This document shows, piece by piece, positions 1-12,300 of a stretch of 64,000 nucleotides of DNA. Position 1 is the stretch's first letter, and each line of letters opens with the position of its first letter. The stretch spans positions 3,968,001-4,032,000 of the forward strand of contig NC_046679.1 of assembly GCF_009870125.1 (NCBI RefSeq), written 5' to 3'. The notes under the pieces were generated by a model. It did no database searches. It saw only the letters and a list, made by a program, of their open reading frames with translations, and had not been told where the DNA came from. The translations under genes were made by a program, and so were the position numbers. The DNA comes from Drosophila pseudoobscura. Taxonomy: Eukaryota; Arthropoda; Insecta; Diptera; Drosophilidae.

Positions 1-44
1 TAAACAAAGATTCAAATGTGTTTCTCTACCCCCCGAACACTTAC

Positions 45-1316
45 CGACGGCGTGCTGTGGGATCCATCGTTGCTGTCCTCGTCGTTTCCATCCACATTGA
101 GCTCTTCGCTGGTGTCGCTGCGCGCATAATTAGCGGCCGCTATCTGTCGTGAGGTGGCCGCCGCAGCTGCCGCCGCGGCCGCCAGTCCGCCCAGCTGTAT
201 TCGGAAGCCGTAGTCGCTCAGATCCCGGCCAGCCGGCGAGACGGAGTTGGAAGTGGAGCTGGAGGCTGCCGCAGATGTGCTCGGGGCTGGGGCCTGGCTG
301 GAGCGAGCGGCCACAGCAGCCACCAGCTTAATGCGCTCCAAATCCATGTCGCTGGCGGACAAGGGACTCACCGGCTGCGGGCCGCTGCTTAAGAGGATCT
401 GGGCTGGTTGTGGTTGTGGCTGGGCGGAATGTGCGGGAGGATTGGCTGGTGCTGCGATGGGAGAGCTCGTCGGCTGCTCGGAATGTGTGGCTGGAGATGT
501 GGGCGGCGACAGAGGCGATGTGGCTGGCGAGGGCGGGGCAGTGGTGCTGCTAGTGGCACTGGGTGCCCGCAGATGGAACACTCCAACTGCAGCAGGATGC
601 TGATGCTGATGCGGATGCGAGTGCGGATGAGGCTGGTGCTGCTGATGGAGGTGATGGTGATGATGGTGGTGCATATGCTGCTGGGCCGCGGCCGCGGCCA
701 GGAACTGTGGATTCTGCAGCAGATGCGGATGCTGTTGCAGCAGGGCCGCGTGTGGATGCTGCAGTGGCTCGGGGCGCGCCAACTGCCGCACGGCACTCAG
801 TTCAAGCAGCTTTCGCTGCTGAGCGGGCAAGGAGAAGTTGGTGTTGATCACAGCGTTGGGTGTTCCCGATGCTGGCGGGGACTGCGATCGACGCGATTGG
901 TTCCCATTGATGCTGTTGTTGTTGTGGTTTGTCAGGCTGTTGTTGTTGTTGTTGTGGTTGGTCTTGTCCTTGTCGGACGGACAGTCCTCCTGCGAGGGGC
1001 TGAGGCGGCTGATCAGGCTGCCGGACTCGCTGCTCATCTGCTTGAGCCGCTCGATGGAGAAGCGCAGCTCCTGCTCCTGCTGCTTGGCCGCCGCCTGCTG
1101 TCCACTGGCGCTGCTGATGATAAACTTGGGTATCTTTGGAGGCGTAGAAGTGGCTGTTCCTCCGCCTCCGCCTGCACCTGCATCCACGTTCCCCAGCTCC
1201 GGCGAGGTATTCGACTTGGGCGAATCCGGATTGGAGTTGGGACTCATTAGGCCACCGACGGCCGTGGGCTGATTGTCGCTGCTGGCCTTTTGCGCCGGCG
1301 ACTGCAACATGACCAT
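45..1316 (-). CDS. slou: slouch (S59/NK1) homeobox gene, first coding exon (5' part only)
   Basis: This exon encodes the N-terminal 424 residues of the NK1-class homeodomain transcription factor Slouch, which specifies muscle founder and neuronal identities in the fly embryo. The ATG at 1316-1314 opens MVMLQSPAQKAS, and the protein as I remember it from D. melanogaster matches through the LMSPNSNPDSPKSNTSPE segment, the QHPHAALLQQHPHLLQNPQF segment and the last part, DLSDYGFRIQLGGL, an Ala run, then ARSDTSEELNVDGNDEDSND. An FSIERLKQM stretch at residues 86-94 resembles an eh1-type Groucho-binding motif. His, Gln-Pro and Asn runs are typical of fly homeobox genes. The exon ends in frame (phase 0) at a consensus donor TCG|GTAAGT at 45/44. 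The homeodomain exons lie beyond the left edge, so the gene is incomplete here. Identification is from recalled family similarity plus the splice site. Confidence 0.93.
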
Positions 1317-1747
1317 GTTGGATGACGGCTTTCGTTTCTCAATACACTTGCTGTTACTTGCGATACACTGTTCAAAAACACTGCACGGGGCACGGGTGGC
1401 ACGGGTGGCACGGCTGGTTCACTGCGGTGTTGCGCGATGTGTGTCTTGTCCGCTTGATGGCAGCCAATCGACTGTCCACTGATGCCGGCGCGTATCTCAC
1501 AAAATATCTGGCGATGCTATCCGCTTATCCTGAGCGTAATCCGGGTACGACGACGACTCACACTGCACGGGGCGAGAGCCGGGAGCGTAATGAGGGTTGC
1601 TCGGGTGTCGGGTTGATAATCCAGCAGATGCGACGCTGCCCTGCTTCCGTTGAGTGTCCCTGTGGCAAGTCAACTGCTAAATGGGGAAGCACACACAAAT
1701 CTGTTTGTCGGCTGGTGGTGGGCTATTTCGAGTGCACAGCACAGTGC

Positions 1748-1802
1748 CTCTCTCTCTCTGTCTGTCTCTCTGTAGCTCTCTCTCTCTCTCTCTCTCTCTC
1801 TG
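1748..1802. repeat. CT/GA microsatellite upstream of slou
   Basis: An almost uninterrupted pyrimidine tract, (CT)n with a few TG interruptions, about 430 bases upstream of the slou ATG. On the minus strand it reads (GA)n, the core recognised by GAGA factor, so it may act in promoter opening; that role is inference. Confidence 0.9.
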
Positions 1803-3575
1803 GCAGCACTACACGCCCCCATTTGCTAGAGTTGAGTGGTTCCTGGGACATTTTGAGTGGGATTGACTCCTCCCTTTCCGTGCGGGAGGGCGGTCATGTC
1901 CTAATCTCTACTAGCATCTAATGATTTAATTTGCCTTGCACTCGTTAGCAAATGTAATGGTCTGTTCCGAGTCTAAGCCACAGCAAGCCAGAGCCGCAGA
2001 GCGAGAGAGAGCCGTAGGTGGAACAGAGGAAGAGAGGAAGAGGACGGGGAAGAGGTTGTCTTTCGGCTCTCTGTTTTACATAGTTCTTCACTCAACTGTA
2101 ATAGCTGTAAGCCCGAGGAGAACAAAGGCGTGTGTGGGTGTATCTGGGGTCCCTCTGGATGTGAGGATGTGAGTAATTGTCAAATTATTTAGCGCAAAAT
2201 TTGTTTGTTTATGCGCTCGGCTGCTTCCGAAATGGATCCCCAACTTTTTTATATTTTATTTGCTTTCCCTCCTCTGTTGCGATGTTGCGAGTGGTTTCCT
2301 TTTCCTTCCTCTGGTCGCTTATGCCTGGGTGGTTCCTAGTCATATATGCATGAATGCTTTGTGCCTTTATGGCAGCGGATGGATGGAGGATGGAGAATGG
2401 AGGATGCAGGATGGGGGCAGAGGGTACACTGCTCGGCCAGATTTTCTTCAGCTTAATTGAATTTTAGAATTTGCATGCTTCTCTAATTATGTTGCTAATT
2501 AGTTGGTTTATTTATTTGCATTTTTTCCTTTCGTTTTCTCTGTCGTAAATCATCTTAAAGGCTACTCAGAGCTGACCATTGTTGGATCTGGTCAGCCCGC
2601 TTCCCCCCCCTCTTGCCACTTGACTTGACGACACTTCTTTCTATGTAAAACTCGCAAGTGCTCGAGGGAGACGGTAGACAAACTATTGCTGCACTCTACT
2701 TGGGTCTCTCTCTTTACCCTCTCTCTCTCTCTCTCACTCTCACTCTCTCTCTGCGCTTGCTCGCTCTCGGCAAAAGATTCTTTTAAATTGAACCAAAAAT
2801 TTATATGCGCTTTGGCACAGACGATTTAATATCGCATCCAATTTGCGGTTTATACGCATCGCAGCAGTGGCCTTCAGTGCGGGGTGAGTGAGGGTTAAGG
2901 GTGTCCGAAGGCGGATAGGCTCTTTTGCTCTGCTCCTCTCTGCTCTCTGCTTTCCCCGCTGCCTGCCCTGGCCTGGCTGGACCGAGCCTGGGTTTGAGCG
3001 CACAATGGGGCGTATAAGTGACATCGTTAAGTGGACGCAGGACGGACCGGACCGGAGGATGTTGCTTAATGAACTCCAACGGCAGCAGAGCGAAGATGGA
3101 GATTTGGATGGGTGGGCAGCGGACATAGAAAGCGGAAAGGGAAGTCAATGTGGGGTTGGAGGGCACCTCTCTATCTCCTCTATCCCCTCCATCAGCATCG
3201 TCTTCTTCTAGGTTTTTCTGCTCGTTTTATTGTGCGCCTCGTCACTCGTTAGCACTGCACGGCCCCGCTCTTCTATAATTAACCGCAGAACGAGTGGGAG
3301 AACGGGAACGAGATACTTAATGAGCAGCTTGTTATGCCGTTTTTCGTTTTAATTAGTTTTAAGATGCCCGCCGCCGCTGCCGCCGCCACCAGCACCAATC
3401 CAATGCGGCAGCCACTCATTTTAATTGGCCCCCATTGATGGGAGGACTTACGAGGATATGTATGTATGTATGTATGTATGTACATCAATACATGCACAAG
3501 ACTATGTACAGAATGCCTGTGGATTTGGAAAGAGAAGGGATCGCTGAGAGAATAATCTCATGTCATCATTCGCTC

Positions 3576-3815
3576 TTTACACAGAGAAAAAATACCTGAA
3601 AATGTCATAGATTTTCCCCGAAAGTGGAAATTGCAGAAAGAAAGTGTTTTCATTAATACGAAAATATTTTAAATAAATTTATTTATTTACAACAAATTTA
3701 TTCCATATTTATATTGAATATTTTCATATTTCGATTATTTTGATATCGAAATTAATTCCACCTAATTTCACTCTTTACTATGAGGACTTCTTCTTGCTGC
3801 TTTCTCTCAGTGTGG
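3576..3815. mobile_element. AT-rich block with inverted ends (MITE-like)
   Basis: The left end reads TACACAGAGAAAAAATA (3578-3594). The right end reads CTTTCTCTCAGTGTGG (3800-3815), which is close to its inverse complement. The intervening 200 bases are much richer in A/T than the flanks. The same arrangement is seen at 29804-30182 and 48255-48584. I infer a short non-autonomous element or a family of related insertions. No target duplication was established. Confidence 0.4.
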
Positions 3816-5271
3816 GTAAGTGCTTAACTCTTTTACATGCAAAATTAAATGATGCGCATACGCACGGTAAAACCGCAAATTATTTTAATTGCTTGTCTCG
3901 TCATTATTCATTATTTAAGTGCGCTCAAACAGCCCCGACGTACTATACGGAATACTTTAGTATGTGCACACACGCATACGCCAATACATGCCTGCTGCTG
4001 TGTGTGTGTGTGAGTGGGGCAGGAAAATTGGCAGCTCGCCAGACGGAAACGCACACACACACGCGTATATATGTGTACATATGTATGCCGTTTCGTCCCC
4101 ACACAAAAGCCGCTGTTTACATAGACATCAAACTTTTTACGCTGCGGAAAAGCGGAAAATTGCTCTGGCTGTCGCATGTGTGATGCTCTCTCGCTCCCCC
4201 TCATTCTCGCTGGGTTCTGTCTCGCCCTATCTCTCTCTCTCTCTCTCTTCTGCTCTGATTTACTTACTCTTCCATTTAATTAGTGAAAATAAGTATTAAA
4301 TGAGCAGCTCTTGTTAAAATAAATAGTGCATGCAATGGCGGCAGTTCCACCTCCCTCCCTCCCCCGCCCGCCATTCGTTGGCTCTCAACAGGCTGCGCAA
4401 GATTTACAACTAATTAAAAGGCAAATACTGTACTCCAGGGCAGGAGGGAAGGGGCCAGCAAATCGATGGGCAGATCGAAAAGCCGCTGACCTCGCGACAA
4501 ATGCAATTAAAACTACAAGTGCGCGGCCATCTGCATAATTATGCGTTAATTGAATTATTCTCAATTTATTTCTGCACTGTCAATTTTCCCGCCCTAAACC
4601 CATGTGCATATGTATGTGTGTGTGTGCCATTGTCCGCTGTATTTGTATATTTAATGAAGTGCGAGCGGTACGGCCTCGCCTCGATTGGAGACCTCGACAC
4701 ACTCCCCCTCATCCTGCGCCTCCTCCTCCTCCTCCCAGGACAACGCCTCTCTTCGCCTCGCTCTGTTTATTCGGCCATTTTGTTGTTTGCACTCCACTTG
4801 CCGTAAGCCCCCACGTTAATTTGTTTGACTAATTAAACTAATGAGCGTTCAAAGTTAATACATAAATTAGTCAGCCAGCTGGGTAGAGCGGAGCGCAGGA
4901 GCGCAGGAGCGGAGGAGAGCAGACAGCTGCTGGATTGCCGACTAAACTCATTATCCAATTTTGCTGGCAAATCGCTTTTTCGCTAAGCTCAATTTTGAAT
5001 AATTCATTAGTTTGGTTTCGATTCAGTCATTCTGTGACTCTGATTGGCTTACGAATATTTCGAAGTATGAGTTTTGATAATGGTAATTCTATATAAAAGA
5101 TAATAGAAGGGAAGAGAAGCCTCTTTAAAACATAATGATTATATTTAGTGGTTATTTATATATTTCTCTCATCCTGCCTTCTTTTCACATGATTTTTCTT
5201 TCTATTTATGCCTAAACTTCAACACCTTTCGTCCTTAGAGGACCTGTGCGGAATACTCTCATTCCGGGGGC

Positions 5272-5277
5272 TTTAAT
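5272..5277 (-). terminator. candidate poly(A) signal (ATTAAA) of the MARCH5-like gene
   Basis: On the minus strand ATTAAA lies about 165 bases downstream of the stop codon of the MARCH5-like gene. No AATAAA is closer. This is a weak call based only on position and the hexamer. Confidence 0.35.
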
Positions 5278-5441
5278 TGTCAACAACTTATAGCTAAAAC
5301 AGGGTTCCAAAAAGGCTCGACAATAATAGTTAGTTCGGTTTTCCTAATAAATATAACAAATTGATTTTTGTGTTACCATAACGGTCTAAACTGTTGCCGA
5401 TGTGTTTCTGCACACTTATGATGGAACACTCTCGATTTCGA

Positions 5442-6377
5442 TCAGTGCCGCTCACTATTATAATCCATCACGTAGCGACCCCGCATACGTTGCTCGTGAG
5501 AATGCCGAATATAGGCTGAGGCCATTCCCTTGATGCCCAAAAAGGTTATGGCGCCGAGGAAGATGCCCAGGAGTCTATCGTCCACCTTGGCGTACAAGGT
5601 GTTTCCCAGGAACACGGAAACAGTGGGCAGACTGAGGGCCACGATGAAGCTGGCAGAGGGTCTGCGGAGTGTCTCGTGGTCAAAGACGGCCAAGTCGGGG
5701 TCCTGAAAGTCTAAACCCAAGGCCGGACGATCTAGGGGCAGATCATCGAAGTAGCTGTCGTCGAGCGGGGCCCCAGGCAGCAGCTCGCCGCCCTCATCCA
5801 GATTCTCTGGCGACACGCGACGTCTGCGGAAGATGCGTACGAGGCGCAACAAGTATTCGTCCAATTTGAGATTGCGAAGCAGCAGAAGCCCCGCAGGAAT
5901 CATCGGCAGGGCGATCATCAGGAGCGTGGTCTCCTCGTTCAGTAGCGCCAGGCTCTTGCGGCAGCCAATGACCTGTATCACTGTCAGGGCCCCAAAGGTC
6001 ATGGCCGAGAAGTAGAGGGTGGCCGAAAGTGTGCCCACCGCCACGCTGGGACACAGTATCCCGTATACGTCTTCGATCCGAAGCAGGAGCGCATCGAATC
6101 GGCAGAGCGGCGTGTCCACGATGAGGTACTCTGTGAGGCACTGGGAGCACGCGATCGGCCGATTCGGATGTAGCAGCTGTGTCTCATCGATCCAGCGATT
6201 CAGGCAGCTGCGGTGCACCCACTTGTTGCTGCCGCGGCAGCGGCACGGATGCAGCCAGTCCGAGCGCTGCGGCGGCTCCTCGTCGCTTTCCAGGCAGATC
6301 CAGCACATTCGCTCCTCCTCGAGCCCCCCATAAACCCGTTGCCGTTGGCTGCGTCGCATTTGCCGCAGTCTAAGCAT
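5442..6377 (-). CDS. MARCH5-like RING-CH membrane E3 ubiquitin ligase
   Basis: A single uninterrupted frame encodes 311 residues. The N-terminal RING-CH finger has the C4HC3 order: C25, C28, C45, C47, H55, C58, C77 and C80, with the CWICLE and PCRCRGSNKWVH signatures. Four hydrophobic segments follow at about residues 106-130, 149-168, 242-262 and 268-290. The order and phrases such as TVIQVIG, LPMIPAGLLLL, DEYLLRL and LGAITFLGIKG match MARCH5/MITOL, an E3 ligase of the mitochondrial outer membrane that acts in mitochondrial dynamics. It is slightly longer than the roughly 278-residue vertebrate protein because of an acidic, Asp/Pro/Leu-rich loop at about residues 185-235. The start ATG lies in an AAAATG context and the stop is TGA/TAA-type at the left end. 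Flies have several MARCH5-like genes, so the exact orthologue is left open. The absence of introns suggests a retroposed copy. Confidence 0.9.
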   Translation of the reverse strand: MLRLRQMRRSQRQRVYGGLEEERMCWICLESDEEPPQRSDWLHPCRCRGSNKWVHRSCLNRWIDETQLLHPNRPIACSQCLTEYLIVDTPLCRFDALLLRIEDVYGILCPSVAVGTLSATLYFSAMTFGALTVIQVIGCRKSLALLNEETTLLMIALPMIPAGLLLLRNLKLDEYLLRLVRIFRRRRVSPENLDEGGELLPGAPLDDSYFDDLPLDRPALGLDFQDPDLAVFDHETLRRPSASFIVALSLPTVSVFLGNTLYAKVDDRLLGIFLGAITFLGIKGMASAYIRHSHEQRMRGRYVMDYNSERH

Positions 6378-9300
6378 TTTCGACGCAATATTTTTTTGTT
6401 AAATTTTGTTAAACTTGGTTATTTACGACATACAAAATGAAATGTGACTTTCGACTCTCTCCACAGATGTACTCGTGACATTTATCTCGACACCTGTCGA
6501 TCCCATAATCCTTCGAATCTGTGCTAAGTCTGCATTAAAAATGTGCACCTAAAAGCCCATTAGGACACCATCCCTCGGCATCGGGAGGGTGCACGGGCGT
6601 GCAAACACTCATTCAAGCGAGCCGTGTTGTTGTTGCCACAAATTAAATATGCTGCGCTAATTCCTCCATCAATTTGCAGCTCATTTCATATGCCAACCCA
6701 TTTCGCAGGCCATCATCGACATTCAACGTGCACGTGTTCTGGGCCGAAATGCCGGCGGCCAGAGCCGGAGCCAGAGCCAGAGCCAGCCAAGTGTCCAGAG
6801 GGGCCAGGCCAGGCCAGGCGCGGGAGCATGGATGAAACTAGTTTGCATTCAGCTTGTGCACGTAATTAGAAAATTTCAATGGCTATATGTACCGCCCATA
6901 GGCCAACCAGAAGACCAGTACAGCCGGAGAGCTGGACAGCTGAAGAGCAGCGGCGATGCTGGTGAAATGAAAACAAAAACAGAAACGTGCTAATTGCAAA
7001 TTAATTATGCAGGATATTGAATTTGCACTAAACGCAAAAGCGGAAACGGAATTGGCCAGCAAGAATAAGAACACGAACAGGCAAGAGAGAGACAGAGAGA
7101 GAGAGAGAGAGGGAAAGAGAGAGCGATGGAAAAACTCGCGAAGTAGTGAACGTGATTTGCATGGAGAATGCAATTAGATTTTAGGCAAATGAAGTGGATC
7201 TAGGTCTGGGTCTGGGTCTGGTGCCTCTAATGGCTGACACGATTAAGCGTGCACAACGGAAACAGCAACAAGAACAACAACAAAGAGAGGAAGCGGAAGC
7301 GGAAGCGAAAGCGAAGGCAATGGGCAATGGCTGAAGCAGCTTTTCCGCTGTCACTGCTCCACCAGCAGCAGAACGGCAGAGCGGCAGAACGGCAGAACAG
7401 CAGCATCAGCGTATAAACAGCTAAAGTGTTAATTGCCATAAATGCTTGTCATTGTAGCGGTAAACGGCAGTAGATATTTGCAACGTCGTCGCCACTGCGC
7501 CAGCGCCCGAACTCAAAAAAGACAACCAACCAACCACCCAACCACCCAACCACCCATCGACCCAGCCACCCACACCGCACCCACACTGCCACTCCCGCTG
7601 TCGCTCCGAGAGACACAGAAAGAGCGTTTAGACGGCGACACATTCTCTGAGCAGCACTTGCACTCAAATGAATGAAATGAACTGCTAAATTATGCACGCG
7701 ATTTAACCCTCATTTCGGCAGCCACAATTTAACGCGTAGCTTCACTCCACTCCCCGCCACCCTCCCCCTACCCCACACTCACCATTACTCGCTCTCTCTC
7801 TCGATTTCTCTTTTCACTCACTGCGCAACGAAGGTCTCTCTGAACACGCCCCTTTCTGTGCAGCCAATGAGAAATTCGAGTCTCACTCAACATTCAGGAA
7901 TTGCTCTTTGACGTTTTCAACATGGCCGCCAGAGAGAACGCACTCACTCAACAGAGAGAGAAGGAGAGAGAGATGGCACTCAACAGAAGAGCAAGGGCAA
8001 GAGTGGGATACACTATATATGCGGGATTCGGGATTTCCCCTGCAGCTTTTTGCTTTTTGGTCCCTTTGCAGACTTTTTGCACCTTTTATTTTGTCATTTG
8101 TGTGTAATTTCGAAAAATGTTGGCGACATTATGACGCCCGTCACAAGTTGGGCTGGGCTGGGCTGGGCTGGGTCGCACGCTTAAGTGTCCTCTAGGGTAC
8201 TTACTTCGTTAGCAGAAGTTTCTCTTCTCGGTTCCATCCCCACCCCTCCGCCGCCTCCTCCTGTTCGTCCTCTTCTTTGTTGTTGCTGGACCCTTCACCC
8301 TGCCACACCACTCTGCTCCTTCTGTCGTTGCGGTGGCGGTGGCGAACTACTGTGCTTGTCGTTTTGCGGATATGTCTCTTATTTTCATAACTGTAAATTG
8401 CTTTAGATATTAAGTCTGCTCTACACAGAGCTCTGAGCATGCCTCTGTATGGGTGATGCTGGGGGTGAGAATTGTATGGGAAGGTCGAGGAGCTGAGCAG
8501 GGGGTGGCCTGCATTTGTAGTGGAGCGCCGCCCTTGTTGTCCAGCAGGACATTCTCTGGCCAGAACAGGACGATATGCCCGCATGACACTATGTGTAGCG
8601 ATTAAAATATACACTTTGAAAGCTGCAGTCATTAGCCATAACAATTGCCTTTTGCCAGCCACCCCACCCCACCCCACACAACCAGCACCGCACCGACTCT
8701 TCTATTTTGGCTAAACAATTAAAAGTGTGCATCAGATATGCATATCATCACATGCCTTAGATGCACAGATGATACAAGAAATTAAAGATATGAATGTGTG
8801 GGATTTTTTATATGTGCTTGTTAGGGATGGGATAGGATATTTTTTGTTAATTTTTGAGTAATTATTGGAATAATATTTAACTACAATTTTAGAAATTTTT
8901 TTTTATCAGAATAAAGAGGGTAGCAGAGGGTAGCAACGTTCCCAGAAATTCAGAAGGGTTGAAAGGATAGAAATCATGTTTTCTTTTGTCAAGATCACTC
9001 AGGATTGTGCCACAATGGTTTCGGTTTTAGTTTAGGTTCTCAGATAACTCATAGAATTTATTTATTCAAAATATTATATTTATATATAACATTGCCCCAC
9101 CAGCATGCCAAATCTTGAAAGTTGAATCACAAAATAAAGATTTTAATATGCGCAAAATTGAGACATAAATTAAAGTCACATAATTCTCATTAAAAGACCG
9201 TAAACGAGGCACACAGACAGCAGGCCAGACCGCAGACCCCAGAACAGAACAGAACAAAGAGCCGTGGATTGGTCCCGCCAGTAATAAAAGTATATGTACT

Positions 9301-12300
9301 GCCACCAATCTGTTTATATAAAGACATTATTTGCCGCCGACTCTTGGCATACAGATCAAAGAGCACATCGTTTTGGCCATAATTTAATAGTTTCGAAATA
9401 CAGAAATTAAGATCCAAAGCTGCCTGCTTAGGCAAATCAAATTAAACTAAGCGGAACGCCGAGTGGCCACCACACACACACACAAATGCTAATTGGCAGA
9501 GAGTCTTATTAAAATCAGAGGGAGAGAAAGGGAGAGATTTGGAGAGACAGAGACAGTCACAGTGGAAGAGAGGGAGCCACCCAAGGCGGCAGCATTCATT
9601 GCGGCGCTAAGTGGGCGGCGTTCGCTTTTCCCAACCAAAAAGCCTAAAGGGGAACGGAAGGCTTTTCCTTTTCCTCTTGGCTGCTGCTCTGCTCTGTGCT
9701 CTGCTCTGTGTTCTGCTCTGTTCTGTGGGTCTGCGCGCGCAATTTAAGATGAAATTTATGCGCAGAGTCGGACGGAAAGGGCATTAAAAATGGAATAAAT
9801 GCGCAGCGGCTCAATGTGTTAAACGGCACATGTTATTTAAAACTGTATTTAATGTTTTTATTATTTTGGAATTTCTGCCAGCTTTATATATTTTGGCATA
9901 TTCTGTATTTGTTTGTTGCGGCTCCGGCCATTTGTCTTCGGTGGAGCGTGGAATATTTTCGGGCATAAAGAAATTTGTTAATTTCGATATTTGCCTTTGT
10001 GTTGGGGATATTAATGATTATAAATATATTCAGCGGCAAAACAAAATCATAAACCACACAATACCACCATTCGCGAGTGTGTGCGTGTGTGTACGTGTGT
10101 GTGAGTGTGCTGTACAATACACATGCATGAAATATTTAGCAACGCTCACACGAGCTTAGATTGCATAATGCATATTTTATGAATGTTTTCGAGCATTTCG
10201 CCCCTCGCCCCCCTCTGTACTCCGCTGTACGAGTATGTTTTCGCTTTGTTCTTTCTGTGCCAAGTCAGGTCGGGTCTCACAAAAAGTGTGGAAAATAAAA
10301 ATAAAGTGCGCCCGCAAAAAAGGCCAAGCAGAGCAAGAAGGGAACGGAACCAAACGAATTTTAAAGGCACTGCGGCAACAAAAGCAGCGCCTGGCACTGG
10401 CACGGCCCCTCCACCAAGGACAAACATCCAGGACATGCTGCAAAAATTGTTCCTCGGTTGCTTTTGCCACTCCAGAGCGAGCCGCGCCGTTGCTGGCATT
10501 GTTGCCAGCCGGACAGGATTTTTTGGATTTGTAGCATTCTCAATGTTTGGCTTGCTGGCTGACTAACTGAGTCCGTCCGCCGTGCACCTACACAGAGCGA
10601 AAACAAAGAGCAACAAGATACACACCAACAAAGTGTGAAAGTTAGGGACGGATCTGCCATCGTGAGGCTCGAAATGGCTCAAGGCTCAAGTGATCCTTTA
10701 CTGCAGTTCAAAAGTCAAGTCTTCCAAGTCAAAACAAAGTAAAGGATTGATAGATAGATATGATGAAAGAAAGACAATTCCTGACTATCGAATGACGAAA
10801 TACGAATTGCAAGCACCACCCAGAGGACCCATAAGATGAGAGCACTACGAGAAGAATAGAGCTGTCCTATATCTACCTTGGGGGTGGGAAAATTCTATTA
10901 CCATCCTTTAGCAACAATTGCTGAATCTTATGGTAGAGTTTAACTCTTATTAAATGAGCATTAACTGTGAAATAGAGCCAGTATTCCTTAAAATCATATC
11001 TTAAGTTGTAAATATTCTTCACCCATTGGCAAGCCATTGATTTTGAAGATTTCTTCTCTTGATTTTGGCTAATTTTGAGATATTTTTTTTGTCAGTGTAC
11101 ACCTCTATACCAGAAAGATCTGTGTGTGTGTGAGTGAGTTGGCTGATGTCAATCCATCATTTGCCTTAACACCATGATTTTATTTGTTTATTTGACGAGA
11201 GCAATATTAAGAGAAATGGAACACAATTGCCTTTCCTCTACTGCTGCCTGCTCTGATTGCCATGAATAAATAATTTTCAAATCAGACACTGGCCAAATCC
11301 CAGCTATAGAAGGTAATGACAGGCCCCCGAGTGGAATTCAGTTGGAAGAGCCTGGGCCTGCATGCCTGATTACGCAGCCAATTGTGTGGATAGTTTTGAT
11401 GTCTAATAATAGTTGCATAAAAGAAGAGGAATTTTGAATCAAAATTAATGTTAAAATTGATTAATATTCGTGCTTGCTTGGTGCAAGGTCTAAGTTAAGT
11501 GCACTTTCTTGTCGCTTGGCACACCTGAGCTTCTTCCGTTGGCCATTGATGTGACAGTTTATGGGCCAGTTTTTTGGTCTAATAAACCCGAGAACAACAG
11601 AGAACTTCCTTTTTAATAAGCTCATAAAGTAACAGGCACTTAAAACATGTTGTTCACAGCAACCCAGAAAGAGCTGCCAAATAAGCCGTGAACGAGTTCC
11701 GTTCCGCCTTTGCCTGCGACAGTGCCGCACATAAACGTCAGTGCCACATCATCATCAGCGTCGTCCTCAGATGCGACCCAGAGCAACCCCTAGAACCATT
11801 GACTTGCCCTGTCTGTTTATAGAAATTAAATGACTTCAGACAAAAAATATGAAACATAAACTGAAGTCAACACTTCGATATTGAACATCGTTCCGTCCCC
11901 CAAAAACCCACAAAAGCCATACATAAATCCCGGGCCACAGTTGGAGGAGGTCTGTCTCCTCCTCAGGCTTTTTAACACTTTCGTTTGGGACGACAATGCG
12001 ACGGCGGGTTGTTAGCATATTTTTAGTGTGATTTTAAAAATTTAAATTGTCGTAATCGTAAATTAATTTCATGGCACATAAAAATGCAACATGCCATGCC
12101 ATGCCGAAACACAGCCGCAGAGACAATGTCTTTTCGGGTCGTGCGGGATTCGGTTCTGCCTCTCGCTGATTTGCCCAAACGATACTTTGTTTTATAACAC
12201 AATAGATTCGGAATACGTTTCTCCTTTTTTTTATTGTATTTTGAGTGTGCTCAGTTGGCGACTGCTGCCAGGCAATTGCAATTTCGATGAAAGATATATA

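Larger units (their letters stand above)
1317..5271. other. slou upstream flank, non-coding
   Basis: No reading frame here looks like protein. The stretch holds the slou 5' UTR and promoter side (slou is transcribed leftwards), a long CT tract at 1748-1802 and others at 2705-2752 and 4231-4252, and a CATA/TGTA-type repeat near 3459-3485. It also holds an AT-rich block at 3576-3815 with inverted ends, CA/GT runs near 4000-4080, and many TAAT cores. An Inr-like TCAGTG on the minus strand with A+1 near 1480 would give a 5' UTR of about 160 bases, but the downstream GGAC element is about two bases off the strict DPE spacing, so I do not call a start site. Confidence 0.6.
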
